NCBI GenBank assembly: GCA_036346225.1
Contig: JARFIW010001491.1
Span: 1,364,001-1,428,000 of the forward strand
Direction of reading: 5' to 3'
DNA: 64,000 nt
Source: Platerodrilus igneus
Taxonomy: Eukaryota > Arthropoda > Insecta > Coleoptera > Lycidae
Shown here one piece after another: positions 11,661 through 24,653 of this stretch. A program made the translations under genes and the position numbers. The first letter of the stretch is position 1, and the number at the start of each line of letters is the position of its first letter. Under the pieces are notes generated by a model. It saw nothing but the letters and a program-made list of their open reading frames with translations, was not told the origin of the DNA and ran no database searches.

Positions 11661-12835
11661 CCGCATCGCTAAATTAAAGCTCCAAGTTATTTCCCGCTAA
11701 CGTATGCTTGATTTCAGAAGCATGCGGCATTTGTAGTTTATTAAGTTGGACATCGCTAGCCTGAATAAATAGTAGAACAAATGCTAATTCGTCTTCGAAA
11801 TCGTTCTGCAATTTATCTGTAAAGTTGAAAATTTTAGCATTGCTTTTAATAAAAAATTCTTTTGTATTTGGAAATAATGTAAACGCATGATTTATTTCGA
11901 ATTGTGATAAGTGAAAAACGCATATGTTGTTTGTTTGAAAACACACTTGCATTCCAAATAATAATTTCAACGTATGTTACTTTTATAGCATAAATTGTTA
12001 ATTATAAATCTTTACATTAATGATTATATATGAAGTATTTATTTCTTGGTTAACACATTTTTGAAAAAGTAAACACGTGTGAACAAATACTAGTACTGAT
12101 GTTTGGTCCTTTATTCAAATCAACGTGATTATAATTTTAAAATTGTTTTTAAGTGAAAATAAATTTTTAATGAACTTGGATTTAAGAATCAAGAAGTAAA
12201 CTTGATTAATTAAATTGTTGACTTGTAAATAAGAACTCTGACTTTATTATTATAATGTTAATTGGATTGATCTTTTATTTATATTTGAAAAAGATATAAA
12301 AATATTTTGAGAAGTTTATAACATAATTAAATGCTTAAAGGTTACCTTCTATATTTTATTTTATAGGAAGGGTATTTATAATTTATAACTTTTGGTATTT
12401 TTGAAAGAGCACAAATATTGTCTCCAATGATAAATTTAATTATGTGACTTTATTTTCAGCGTCTACGCTGACAACAAGCTGTGGTAGGTTCGTAATCAGA
12501 GTGATTTAGAAAATATTTGTGGTAAATGTTGATAATTTATTTATAGATCTTGGGTTAATTGGTAGAGCGCTTCTGGGTCTTCCTTCAGTCAAATTTATCT
12601 TATTTATGCTTAAATATACGGTGCACCCTGTTTTCTTCTGAAATTTTGAGTTACCATATTCAACCCATGCCCAAACACATGCTCTCTCATGAACTGTACG
12701 TCAAGCTAATCGATGGTACAGTAGGTGGGCAAGTTATATAGCTCTTTCGCCCAATTTTGTTCGCTGAAGCCCTGACATGGAGCATCCACTTTTCTTTCAC
12801 TGGCGCCCAGCACCACAGCCCATCGATTATACGTA
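11661..12835. other. Unassigned AT-rich region
   Basis: No named feature. A 98-codon minus-strand frame at 11970-11674 could be upstream sequence of the decayed gypsy element, but it has no motif I recognise. Confidence 0.45.
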
Positions 12836-12866
12836 TGTGTATGTGTGTGTGAGTGTGTGTGTATGC

Positions 12867-12899
<33 letters not shown>

Positions 12900-12920
12900 G
12901 TGTGTGTATGTATGTATATA
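12836..12920 (+). repeat. (GT)n-rich microsatellite
   Basis: GT runs broken by GA, GC and TATG units, followed by a short TA-rich stretch to about 12930. Confidence 0.9.
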
Positions 12921-12930
12921 TTATATATAG

Positions 12931-14777
12931 CCGTGAATTTGTAGCTATATGCTGCCTAATACGTTGGGAGCCAATAAAAGGTGATTCATATAAAAAAATT
13001 ATCTGGTGTGAATTATTGCCTGAAGATCAGCTACCTCAGATCAGATGGAACAGCGAAACTCCAACATCAAAATTATAATTTCACACATATTCCTTAACAA
13101 ACAAAATAATAATAGCTACATTCACAAACACCTTTCTTTAACACTCATTATTCAAAAGATTACTTATACACAAGCATTAAAACCTACAAATGCAATTTAC
13201 AACTTAAGTCTAAAAATAACAATATTTCATAACTACTAAACATTAATATTGGGTTCATCCAGTCCTTGTTTATAATTAATAATCCTAAAGCTATTCTTAT
13301 ATAAGTCACCATGTACAAAAAATTTCTTTACCCAAGGAGTATGGATAATTTGAATACTCTTGTTTAACCCGTTTGATAAGTGTTACTGATCAGTGACCTT
13401 AAAAACCTTTTGTAATAACCCAATTAACTCAAAATTTGATCTTAAAAAAATTGAAAATTATCCATTCACAAATAGCATCTATACACCAAAGTCTTACACA
13501 AGCTTAATCTACTTAAAATAACTATAGCAAGCAATGTCTATCTAAAGATCTAAACAATGAAATGCTTGCGTTTTCGCCACAGGATCCATAAATTTTTCAA
13601 ACTAAGTCGAATTTCTCTGTTGTTCCATTTTTAAAAGCATTTTACCAATCAATGCATTGAAAACCATATCATGCCCTTTCCATATTGTATTTTTCTACTT
13701 AAGTTTATTGTACCGACGTATACTGACTTCTGATCTGAGTTGTTAATATTTTAATACAATTTTACTTTTGACATTGTTCGTAGTTGAGCGATAAACGGAC
13801 AATCTGTCATTGATCTATAAACAAAACATTGGTAACTGCTTGACCAACAATTAGTAACTGATCCGGTTTTTATTATTTCCCAGCTTTATATAATAAAAAG
13901 ATTTTTACATCATTAGCTTCTGGAAACTTCTATACGTTTCTCGTTGATATGAATCATAAAGCTGATGTAATCAGTTTATTTTACACGTTTACTAGATCGT
14001 TATACACGCTTATCTTATCTAAATAGCTAATTTATGAAGTCGTAAAGATTTTACTATCTTTTCGGTGCCGTTCAAAGAATAAATGGAAATCCTTGCTTGC
14101 CATCGCGCTTCTTATCTAATTTATAGTCATTGAAGACTTTTCCGCTTTCTACTATCTCACTAATCAGTATGTTTTCATTCATGTTGTAAATATAATTATA
14201 TGTCATCTGTGATTTATGGGATTTTATCATCGCTACCGAATAGAACTATAGTTAGAAAAGTCTAGAATAAAGTAGCTTTGTTCAAAATTGGATTTTACGT
14301 TTCTCGTTAAAATGGAAAGTAATCTCTAGAAAAATAAATGCAATATTCAAGCTACAATACATACTTCTTGCAAAACTGAAGTTGTAAGTTTTCAGTAGTA
14401 CTTTAATGTTCAATATACGCAACGCGTTATTAAATGGTATTTATTGCTACTTTTCAGTGCAGAACGTACTTATTTAGAACGTATTTTAAATAGTGTTTAA
14501 TACTTTTGAGAAGGACAAAGATTTACATATTAGAACTCGTTTTACAATACGGGTTCTCTAAAACGTTTTTTTTAAGTATCAAGGAATGATTTGTATTTTC
14601 GCGGATATCACTACGTACCAGAAAATACTATTATACTGAGCCTATCGTTACACGAGAATATTATACAAGGTGTTTCTTCACAGAAATTAAGCATTAGAAA
14701 TTTTTTTCCTCTGGTTTTGGATTGTTTTATTTACAGAATATGGTGCTCAATGACCCCTATATGATCTCTTTATTAGA

Positions 14778-14780
<3 letters not shown>
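12931..14780. other. Unassigned AT-rich region
   Basis: I see no coding content, terminal repeats or copies of other sequences in this window. Confidence 0.5.

Positions 14781-14830
<50 letters not shown>
14781..14830 (+). repeat. (GT)n microsatellite
   Basis: Uninterrupted GT for about 50 bases. Confidence 0.95.
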
Positions 14831-14831
<1 letters not shown>

Positions 14832-14989
14832 ATACAAACATATCTTTTAAAGAAATGTTTGCTTACAATGGTTGAGGATCTTTGCATATTTGTACATTTT
14901 CCATGGACCTACAAATTTTTGTAAAAAAAAACAAAATGATTCCTTTTGTGTGCCCTGCCACTTCGGCAGCCTCCTCCGTGTTTATTTTT

Positions 14990-15475
14990 CTATATCGTAG
15001 TTTGAGAAAGTGTACCAACGCTACAACCCTAAATGAACGATTATCCCTAAAAAAACAAGAAGCAACTTTTTGTAAGAGAGTTATCATTTTGGCTACCTTC
15101 GCAAATCATTTTCCTAACATCTTAATATAAGAAAATGCACAAAAATAATTTCTGCATATCTTATTATTGGAAAGTGCGCAAACGTTTGTACAAACTGTAC
15201 ATTTGTGCATCTACGATGCACAAACGATTAACTCTAAAAAAATAGAAAACAGTTTTGGTAGGGATGGGCTGTCGTTTCTACAATCCCCCCCAGCTTATTT
15301 TTTTCTTATCTTTGAATGGGAAAGTGCGCAAACGTGTGCCCTTCCCCACCTTCACAAACACACACTTATTTTTCCCATATTTTTGAATGGGTATATTCGC
15401 GCACCTACGATACACAAACAAATGACTTAGGGAAACGTTTGTATTCTCATTGTTGGAAGGAAAAGGGGAAGCGTG
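14990..15475 (+). repeat. Degenerate tandem repeat, about three units of ~150 bp
   Basis: Three successive segments, near 14990-15090, 15160-15265 and 15318-15460, share an order of motifs: GAAAGTGCGCAAACG (or a variant), a C-rich stretch, TACGATACACAAACGA, then AACTCTAAAAAAA or a variant. The small ORFs they create on both strands look like by-products of the repeat. Confidence 0.55.
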
Positions 15476-15529
15476 GAAATGGGCCTGATTTACTAGTGTG
15501 TTAACATTTTGTACCCACAAGGTTGAACA

Positions 15530-16108
15530 ATTTTTTTAACTAGATACGAAGTATTAGGGAAACCCAATGACGAAAAAATAAGCGCAGACAAATCTGATGA
15601 TTATTATAAACAACTAGATGTTTGTTGTGAAATATCTGCAACTAATGTTGACTGTACGAAAAGACATATTGGAAAAAATATTAAATCAGTAAATGTTCAA
15701 GTGCTGGGGGAACTTGGCAGCCACAGGCTGCTTACCCCCCTTCGTAACCACTGAATATCGGAGAAATAGGGTATATAATTGTAAAACAATAGAAGGTGAC
15801 CGAACTGCATCTAACAAGAAAGAACGGCGCCTATGATGAAAGACAACAAACATAGAACAAAAAGTTGTTGAAAGCGTATGTGTGGAGCACAGCACAGACA
15901 ATATGACTACGAAATACGAGCAGTCTGAAAAGCAGACAGAAGAAATGTAGCGGCCTTTGAAATGCCGTGCTTCAGATGTTTGAGGATGGACAGACAAAGG
16001 TAATAACAAATAGGTTATAGAAACAGTAAGGGAACAAGGATATCTTTGGGAAAAAATATGAGAAATAGAAGGGCATAATACGTTCTAAGGCATTTTTGGG
16101 GAATAGTA
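15530..16108 (+). mobile_element. RTE-like LINE derivative, 5' truncated copy A
   Basis: Homologous by eye to the reverse complement of 47200-47860. Both contain AATGACGAAAAAATA, a link with GATGATTATTATAA, a G-run before CTTGG, and a decayed reverse-transcriptase C-terminus (plus strand here: KAYVWSTA, then AAFEM near 15950). They also share TTTTTGGGGAATAGTATGGG. It is therefore a second copy of a rearranged LINE-derived unit, not an independent fragment. Confidence 0.7.
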
Positions 16109-16109
16109 T

Positions 16110-18008
16110 GGGATATATGACGATATATCATAAAAGTTTCGACAACATATTTGTGCGACATCTCGATCTAGGGTGTTTTAGAAATTGTTTTCGAAATTAA
16201 CTTTTATAATTCTTTATCCTGAGGATCCTTTTATATTACACGCTATTTTTAAAAGTGTATTTGTATCAATCGAGAAAAAATTGAAAACATGAAAATATGG
16301 TAAAAATATTTATAAAAGATTGACAGCAAAGGTACGCGGTTGCCCAAATAGCCCCGAAATACCCAGGTAGCCTGTTTTATGGTAGAACTACTGCCACCTA
16401 TAATAGTAGCCTAGACTAAGTAAAGCGTTTCCCTTTAAATTTACAATCAACTGTAAATTTTAACTTGTTTCCTCCTTAATTACAAATACAATCCCATTTA
16501 AAAACTTAATTGCTTAATTAAGAAGCCTAAAATTCTATAGATCGGATTCCATAACCAGCTGTTTAAAATAAATGAAAATAGTTGATCGTCCTTCGCCTTT
16601 TGAAACTGAACTATACCTACACGTTCCACTTTTGCTTTCTATAGAATACGAACCCAATCAACGTTATTTATTACCTACAATAATAAATTAATGTCCATTA
16701 TGTATTTAAATTTAATTTTGAATACTTCCCACACTCTATTATAACAAATAAATAGATTTCTTAATTCCTTTTTTGAGGCTCAACTGCCTCTAAATATATA
16801 ATACCTGGAAAATTTCTCAATTGCTTAAACTTGTTTTTATTGAAAATTTTCTATGTTAGATATACTGAAGTGTTTTTACAATAATTAATAATGAATGAAA
16901 GTGTGTATCCTGCATTGCTATTATAATTATAACCAATTTTCTATTTTCTAGATACCTGTTTAGGCTACTATGTCATACGCTTCAAAGATTTCTTGTTGAA
17001 TGCATTCTATCGCATCTTCGAGAACATGCGCGTTATGGTTTCTTTTTCAACATTTAAGTGTTATTACAATATAGCAATTAGCATAAATAATGAATCGTAA
17101 TTAGTTAAACTTGTTGAGTTAGTTAATCTCGTGACAAAATATCTTTTGTGTTTGTACAAATCATTCAGTTGTAACCCACCTTTTGTTTAAAGAAGATTTA
17201 TTAAACAAGATAATTAAAGAGACAAGTGGGTGAAGATGTTAGGTAACTTTATTTTAACATTAGTTTTTAAAGCGGAAAACAATGGCAAGATACTTTATAG
17301 ACTATAGATACACTGATGGACGTGCATTTTATTAGTTACGGGCACGACAGATTAATTAAGATTAAAAGGTCATTTGATTGCACCCTTCGTATTCTAAATT
17401 TGTTTTTTTAATTAAAAAGATGTGTACAGAAGGGTCACTACCGGCAAAAATCTGTTAGTGAAAATAAACTGTTAAAATTATAACTTAAACTGGAGGACTA
17501 GTTAGTAGAAGAGGAGTAGTTCTGTCTCCAAACTGCATTTCATTAATATCAGAATTTAATAACTAGTGCTCAAAAAATTATTATTAACATTATAGCCTTC
17601 ATTGCTTTCAGGTAACTTACCTTATTTCAGATTTTACCTATTTTCTTCCTTATAAACAGCTTATATAACATGGCGCTATCTTTTGTTTAGAATTTTATTT
17701 TTTTACCCTAAAAACAGTTGAGCTTAACTTGCATGACACAGTGCCGTTTCTTTACGAGTGGAAATGTTGGAATTAAAGTTTAATTTCAATTAAAAAGTTC
17801 GATATTGATAGAAATTTTTTATAATATTATTCATTGAGACATTATTTAAAAAGGAAGGTTTTTGAAGTATGTGGGACTTTGTATATAAAAAGATTTTAGC
17901 AAAATAGTTTTTTTAATTTCATTATTAGTATTTTTTATAATTATGATTTAGCTTAATAATTATTTAATCTAGGAAAGATTAGTACGTTGTCCGTAGTTCC
18001 CCAAACAA
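16110..18008. other. Unassigned AT-rich region
   Basis: Nothing recognisable on either strand. Confidence 0.5.
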
Positions 18009-18009
18009 G

Positions 18010-18030
18010 TACACACACGCACACGCGCGT

Positions 18031-18098
<68 letters not shown>
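18010..18098 (+). repeat. (CA)n(TA)n composite microsatellite
   Basis: About 55 bases of CA with CG interruptions pass directly into about 33 bases of TA. LTR-like unit E1 begins at 18101. The mirror image, (TA)n(TG)n, is found at 37949-38024. Confidence 0.95.
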
Positions 18099-18100
<2 letters not shown>

Positions 18101-20238
18101 TGCTGTGGATCGTGTGGTCAGTCTCTGGGACTCCCTAAAACCTATTCAAATTCTACCGTTCGGCTGTCATAAGATTGCTATGATCGGACTTATGGGTTTG
18201 ACATCGCCCGTGTCAACACTGATTTTCAAAGAAACAATAAAAAATTTAGAAAAATATTCTTACCCGTTTATTCTGCTGCAACAATCTTCAGCAGCTTCCC
18301 TGGCTAGCTCAGCTGTGCCTCTTCTCGGATACCTAAATTTACGATCATTCTCCCTTCCCACTCACACATTATTCAATAAAATCACCAAATAATACAACAA
18401 TCATACAATCTTTATTTACCGCTATTTACAAACAATTATTCACAGATATATACAGTTTAGTATACTAATTACAACTCAATAAGTGATATTTTGTAAAGTC
18501 CGTGTTTTAAATTTTTAACTGCAACCACATTTAATACAACATGAGTAAATGGGCCCCAAATAATACCCTATATTTATTGTACACTGGAGTATGGTGAGCT
18601 CATAATAACCCAGTTTATTAATGTATGTCTTTTACCTTACATAAAATTACTACAAAACTAATAAACCCATGTACCCTTAACAATCCAATTTAAATTCGTA
18701 ATGAAATTTAGTAAGCTTTACATACAACTTTTTTTTTAATATTTAAAATACCCTAATAATTGTCAAGTACACGTATCTTTTCCAATACGTTAACTAACCA
18801 TAAATAACCCCCAAAGTTCACTCACACATCACAAATAATTCCAACAGTTTATCAAATAACAGCAAATTCAAATGAGTTACCTGGAAAATGCTTCAAGTCT
18901 CCATCTCTTTTAATGATGTTCTATCCTCCAGAACCCCTTGGCTTCGTGACTATGCGCTCTGATCCACCAGATATTTATAGATAACCTCAGTATACGCCGA
19001 GCTCCTTGCTACCAATTACCATTCCATCCCAGCATCCAAATTCACGTATACTATACTTTTGTTTACTGCTTTATTAGCTTGTCATGGTATTAGTTGAACC
19101 TCGGTTAATTTAATTCACTGGACACTACTCACGTTACTAACTATAAGGCCTCAACTTACCACGTTACAAGTGCTAATACTACGTTTACTGAATTATGAAA
19201 TTTTTCAATACTCAGAAACCTCTACTATAACGTCGATTGATTATTATACGTAGTCTAAAGCGATGAAAATACAAAGAGGGCGATGAAAATACAAAGAGAG
19301 CCCTACTAATTTTTTTAGAGTATTTATACAATTCAAAATGCCACCTGTAGGCCACTCTTCACGCAAAATACTTAATTTAAAATAATACTTCTGCAAATTT
19401 TGATGTAACTGCCTTAAAGCTTCCAGAAATTCACCTCGTGGACGCGCTATATAATCCGAAAAATCGCATTCACCTGTCGCGTGTTCGTCCGTTGTAAAAC
19501 TACCAGTTTCAACCAATGATACTGTTCTGTGTCGTCATAAAACTCCGCCTGTAATATTTTTATCCCTGTCTTATGCATATTTGATGTCGCGTTCCAAACC
19601 CCACTTGAGTTATAGAAAATCGATATTGCTGACCGCGTCGCATGACTCCACGTGTATTGAATACGTGCGTTTTGAAACCAATGCTGTTATACCCGTCTCT
19701 ATCTGTAGCATATTATTGATCGTGCGTCTCTTCCGCTCTTTAAGAAACTTTGTTAGATTGTTATTTGCAGCAACTGACGGTTGGAAATATTTTCTTTGAA
19801 GCCCGCTTTATTATGTTGATAAATTCGAAGAAGGTAACCTTTTAAATATGCAGATGTTCTTAATTATTGACTGTTTAAAATAACAATTCTTGGAGTCTAC
19901 ATTTCACGGTATTCGATACAACTGACGTCCTTGTTTGCTACGACGAACATTTTCGCCTTGGGATTATTGATTTTCTATACCCCGGTGTGTTTTCTAATGC
20001 TATTACACGTTGAATTCAAATAAATTAAATTAATTATGCGTTTCTATTTGTTTTTAATACTGGTTTTTTTATTAACCTATTACTTTTCAATCATTAATTA
20101 TAAAATTTACGTCAAAACATGTCCGTTTAAATTAAATAAATGAAATAAATTTTGCGCGTAAATAATTGTTCGTTTCTTTATACAGGGTGTTTGAAATTGC
20201 ATTGCTTACCCCAAATTTAACCCTTTGAATCCATAACA
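18101..20238 (-). mobile_element. LTR-like unit E1
   Basis: About 2.1 kb, no ORF, (TA)n at both ends. The left end is TGCTGTG and the right end CATAACA. It is clearly homologous to E5 (35961-37948), sharing CAATAAAA..CAAATAATACAACAATCATACAAT, GTAAATGGGCCC and CTGGAGTATGGTGAGCTCAT (each block quoted in part). On the minus strand it has a TATAAATAT box (18971-18979) about 90 bases before a splice-donor consensus (GT at 18880-18879). These signals, plus TG...CA ends, suggest a solitary LTR read leftwards. TGGCTAGCTCAG at 18301 matches the D arm of a lysine tRNA. Confidence 0.6.
18971..18979 (-). promoter_or_regulatory. TATA box in E1
   Basis: Minus strand TATAAATAT. The identical 9-mer occurs in E2 (21785-21793) and E4 (25725-25733), each time upstream of a minus-strand splice donor. 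Confidence 0.5.
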
Positions 20239-20260
20239 ATATATATATATATATATATAA
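20239..20260 (+). repeat. (TA)n tract
   Basis: Short TA run joining E1 to a 290-base spacer. Confidence 0.9.
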
Positions 20261-20540
20261 TAATTGTTCGTGTAGATAACGACCAAGGATTTAATTATAA
20301 TAAATGCAATAACGGGTTTATTGGTCCAATTTTTTAAATCAAACTCTTTGTTTTTTCGCCAAGCTTTCGATTTATTTTTTAAATCTTCATCAGGGTCAAA
20401 ACATGAGTACTAAATAGTTTATAAATAAATAAATATACATTTAGCAGATTTAGGGTTTAGCTGACACATTTATAATACAACATTATAATTCCTTCATTTA
20501 AAATTTTTAAACAAACATTTAACGGCCATTATTAAAGTAA

Positions 20541-20546
<6 letters not shown>
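20261..20546. other. Spacer between TA tracts
   Basis: A unique-looking 290-base AT-rich segment with TA runs on both sides. It may be a remnant of the original flank or a decayed member of the chain. No motif was recognised. Confidence 0.5.
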
Positions 20547-20581
<35 letters not shown>

Positions 20582-20588
20582 TATATAT
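20547..20588 (+). repeat. (TA)n tract
   Basis: About 40 bases of TA with one CA step, preceding E2. Confidence 0.9.
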
Positions 20589-20795
20589 TGCTGTGAAATG
20601 CCCCACGATTGGGCGTCATTTTTATTGCTATGAAAAGCCCCACGATTGCGTGTACCCTTCTTATTGCTGTGATATACCCCTTACAAGCCCAACGATGGGT
20701 CGTACCATATTCATTGCTGTAATATAGCCCCTACGTTGGTGTGCCCTTTTTTATTGCTGTGCTGTGCCCTTTGATTGGTGTCATTAAAAATTTTA
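20589..20795 (-). repeat. Tandem array of tRNA-Lys 3'-end-like units
   Basis: Five units of 37-57 bases, each beginning TTGCTGTGA or a close variant and four of them clearly carrying a form of GCCCCACGATTGGGCG. That motif is close to the T-arm/acceptor end of animal lysine tRNA (GCCCCACGTTGGGCG, recalled). On the minus strand each motif would look like a primer-binding site. Confidence 0.6.
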
Positions 20796-21784
20796 GTGAA
20801 AATTCTACAAATATTTCTACGTTAATTTTGCTGTGAACCCCTTTAAAATCCTATGATTTCTTGATTTTGATTTTCCACGGCTAGCTCACTGAATGCCCTA
20901 CTTCACAACAATAAAGATTGTTTAACTCTTTTTCTTTCTACTACCTAACTGTTAGATTAATTTAAATGAAACAATCTAAAGATTACACAATATAATGATC
21001 GAGAATATGTACAGTTTTATGTAAATTCAAAATTTAGTCCCTGAATAGAACATTAACATTCACCAAATTTATATTTTCCTAAAAGCCAGCAAAAATATCT
21101 CTTTTTTTCTCTTAAGTATCTTTTGAACGTTTAAAGATGATTTCCCTATTTTCAAATTCTCAAATGACCTTTTTGTTAACTCTTACAGATATATAATATA
21201 TAGCAAATATTAAAATTGAAACCGTCTTTAACTAATAAAAATATTTAAGATCTCTAACCTGCGTTTTCCTTGCTTGTCACTGGAATTGCCCCATATTATC
21301 TGTGTTACAGCTCGACTTGCTTCACTTGGTAGGCCAGAATGATGGATTAATGGTTGCTTGCATTCTTCCCCAAGGAGTTCTGGAGTAACTTTGAGTATCT
21401 TCACGTTTATTTTATATTTCTATGTAATAATTTATTTAGACGTATTTTCAGACGTATTATTTAAATACGCATTTAGAGTATTTATTCAGACGTACATTTA
21501 AATCTTTATTCGGACCTTTTTCCGGAGCCTTATTCGGATCTTTATTCAAACCTTTAATCGGAGCCTTAAATGGTTAATTATCAGTATAAAATTTAGTTAA
21601 TAGTTTCATCCTACGTTTACGCGACAACGGCTATTTTTTTCGCACAAATTTGGCACTTTCAATCTTTCACTTTTACTAAATTATTGACTTTTCACAAATT
21701 GTCATTGGTACGTAAATTTTTACTTTATATCGAGGTGATTCGTGCCTTGTTGAGGATAGACTGTCTATTTTCGAGTTTCCTATC

Positions 21785-21793
21785 ATATTTATA
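21785..21793 (-). promoter_or_regulatory. TATA box in E2
   Basis: Minus strand TATAAATAT, about 530 bases upstream of the splice donor at 21258. Confidence 0.5.
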
Positions 21794-22500
21794 AGCTCCG
21801 CCTTCAAACGTTTTAATTAGCGTGTTCGTCGATCAAGGCTTGTACTTTGCGCCAATCTCTTGTAGAACCCGGTATTTCTCAAAATTTCCTGGGTTAATTC
21901 TTAATGAAATGCTCTGCTGATCACGTAAGCGTTTTGTATATCATAGTATATTTTTAAAATTTCCAAATATTCCTTTCATTCTGTCACGTATTTTATATTT
22001 GTGTTACTTATAGTCCAAAGCTTATCGTCTAACGAACCGTCTGTTGTTTATTTGTTATTAAAAATATGTTGGATTACTCCGCAAATATAGTATTCCTGGT
22101 CACATATTCATTTTCTAATAGTGACGTATTAAAATGCGTTCCTATTTTTGAGGATGTTTTTAAATAGCTAGAATGCCAGTTTGTTTATCTTTACCGATTA
22201 CGTGTTTATACTGATGCAATTTGTTGCGTTTAAAACCTTATTTAACTTAAAATATATTATACGACGTATACATTATTATTTTAGCTAAATGGTATAGAAT
22301 TATTGCAAAATGAGCTTCTTTCTTATGCATCAAATTAAATATAATTTATATGCAGTGTGCTCGCTATTGACCGTTTGCAAAATAGTCGATTTACTCCTAT
22401 AATTGATGAAATTGTTTGATTTTCTTAACGTTAAAATTATTTACATTTATTCTACGACCCCTATGACTTAATCTACTTTTAAACTACCCTCTTATCACAG

Positions 22501-22502
<2 letters not shown>

Positions 22503-22544
<42 letters not shown>
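22503..22544 (+). repeat. (TA)n tract
   Basis: About 40 bases of TA joining E2 to E3. Confidence 0.95.
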
Positions 22545-22547
<3 letters not shown>

Positions 22548-24607
22548 TGCGAACTCCCGAGCTCCACGATTTGGGCGTCATTAATTGCTACGAAAGCTAC
22601 AGTTTCTAAAATACAAAAACCCTAAAATGCTACAAACCTTCGATGCTGCTTATATACCTAAAAAGCTTAAAATATTTCTACTTTGCAACGAAGTATGCCA
22701 TGGCTGTTCAGCTGCTTTCTGTAAATCAAACTAACTACTACCAAAAATCGCCTAAGTTTATTAACATATTCAAAGAAAAAGACACGCCAAGATCAACATA
22801 AAACTTCTCGCTCACTCATTATTTATACATTATGTACATCCTCTTTGTTAAAATAACACACATTTTACAATACATTTTGAAATCAATAATGACCCCAGAT
22901 AAATATTTACAATTATATTATCATAGAAAGTAACAGGGTTTTACCACAATCTTTACTTTAATTCCAGTTTAATACGAGCTTATAATAAGCCTTAATCCTT
23001 CGTGCCAAATTTTGCACATCAATCCCACAAAAGTACCCTTTTGCGTTATACATACCAAATATTGTTAATATCATAAATCATTTATAAACCTAAACTCCCA
23101 CATAAAATACAGTACAATAATGCAACAGGAAAAATTCAATCCGTAACTTTTTGCAAGTTTATCTTTTTAGTTCGTAACATTATACACACAATGCACGAAA
23201 ACACCTGTTTATACACATATGCAAACAAAAGCAACAGTTACCTGGATTCTATCACTGCTCTCAAGACTGCCATTATACCATCAACGACTGCTGCCTACAG
23301 GAACACCCAATCTGGATTGCAATCACAACGACTGCTAGCTGCAACTATATCGCCAAAGAGTTATCTCGATTTCCACCTCTATACTGCATTCAGACCCTCA
23401 AACCTCTTCTATAAAGTGTAGGTAATTAACCAGTTCTACCAAACACCATCTTTTACACCGTTCTCAATTTTATACTTAGCACACTTAGTGCAAATTAAAA
23501 TGTAACAGTTTTACTTACATAAACACAACTTTTATGCAACTCGTAAACGTATTAATACTTAGAGCCGTCAGCTGATTTTAAACTACAAGTGTAAGCCTAA
23601 AGAGACGTACGCTTGCTGGAAACTTAGCGAGCTTTACCACCATTGATTGGGGTGTATATATCCTTCTTCTGCCCCTCTAAAGCTTATTAATTCCGTCAAT
23701 ACAAACAAACATTCAATTCTTAAAGCTTTCGATGGTTACATTTTTCCGTATTTTATTTCCAACCGAAATTGATTTTATACGAAAATATAAGTTTAAGCAC
23801 ACAACAACGCACGTACTAACATTATTTTTTTGTATTCGTTCTAATCGACAACACTTTTCACAACATTTCCTTGAAAATTTAAATCCTACTGGCAAAAGTT
23901 AACGTTTAGACAAACCTTTAAAAATACGCGTCATAGCTATCTCGTTTCAATACATACGCGCTAAATTGTCTGTCTATTTTGTCTGTCATCCCCGTTATCC
24001 ATGACGTCGGTTACCACACTACCTAGAATTTGTTGTCGTTTATGCAACGTTTTAATCACCCTTCATAATAACATCCAAAAACTTTGCAACGGCTACATTC
24101 GTTTACATTTAATTATACTAGGAAAGTTTCAACAAAACATGTTTAAAACTTCTCTTTAATATAATATTATAACTACCACTTTGCTTGTAAACTAAACAAT
24201 TTGAAATCTTAGAAACGCCTTAGAAAATATTCTTCCACCTTTGCTGTAATTTAACTTATGAAGGCTAAATTGGTTTATAACATGAAATTTAAATGCTCGC
24301 TTCTCGCCTTACACGTTCTAAATGCTTTTGGAAAATATTCTTATACTTAAATACGACTGTTAAAATATATTTATAACTATGAAATTTGAAATGCTATGTC
24401 GTATACACTATATCTTATAAATATTTACATTTGCATGATTATGAAAATTAACTTTTAGCCTTCTAAAACGTTACTGTAAAATTATAATTTCTACACTACC
24501 GATTTGAAAAGCGTTTTAAAATTTTTATTTATATTTTTACATGCCGAATCACGAAGTAAATTGCAAAGATGAATACATAATGCCCTTTTAGCCCTAAAAA
24601 ATTACAG

Positions 24608-24609
<2 letters not shown>
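22545..24609 (-). mobile_element. LTR-like unit E3
   Basis: About 2.1 kb between TA tracts. The left end TGCTGCGA and right end TTACAGTA are one or two bases off the E2 ends. There is one tRNA-Lys-like unit (GCTCCACGATTTGGGCG, 22561-22577). The minus strand has a splice donor (CCAG/GTAAC at 23241-23240), and a TTTATAG motif at about 23410 lies upstream in the place of the TATA box. The interior is diverged from E2 and E4. No ORF of note. Confidence 0.55.

Positions 24610-24651
<42 letters not shown>
24610..24651 (+). repeat. (TA)n tract
   Basis: About 40 bases of TA joining E3 to E4. Confidence 0.95.

Positions 24652-24653
<2 letters not shown>

Larger units (their letters stand above)
20589..22502 (-). 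mobile_element. LTR-like unit E2
   Basis: About 1.9 kb between TA tracts. Its ends are perfect 8-base inverted repeats, TGCTGTGA on the left and TCACAGCA on the right, the TG...CA form of LTRs. The left 200 bases hold five tandem units built on TTGCTGTGA plus GCCCCACGATTGGGCG. On the minus strand there is a TATAAATAT box (21785-21793) and a splice donor (GT at 21258-21257). The right 80 bases share CTACGACCCCTATGACTTAA with E4. CGGCTAGCTCA at 20878 again matches the lysine tRNA D arm. No ORF. Confidence 0.6.

Noticed and set aside
12545..12580. tRNA 5'-half-like sequence GGTTAATTGGTAGAGCGC
   Set aside because: Box A resembles a tRNA, but there is no box B within the next 100 bases and no pairing acceptor strand.
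18301..18330. tRNA-Lys gene in E1 or E5
   Set aside because: Only a D-arm-like stretch of 11-14 bases is present; the rest of the tRNA does not follow.
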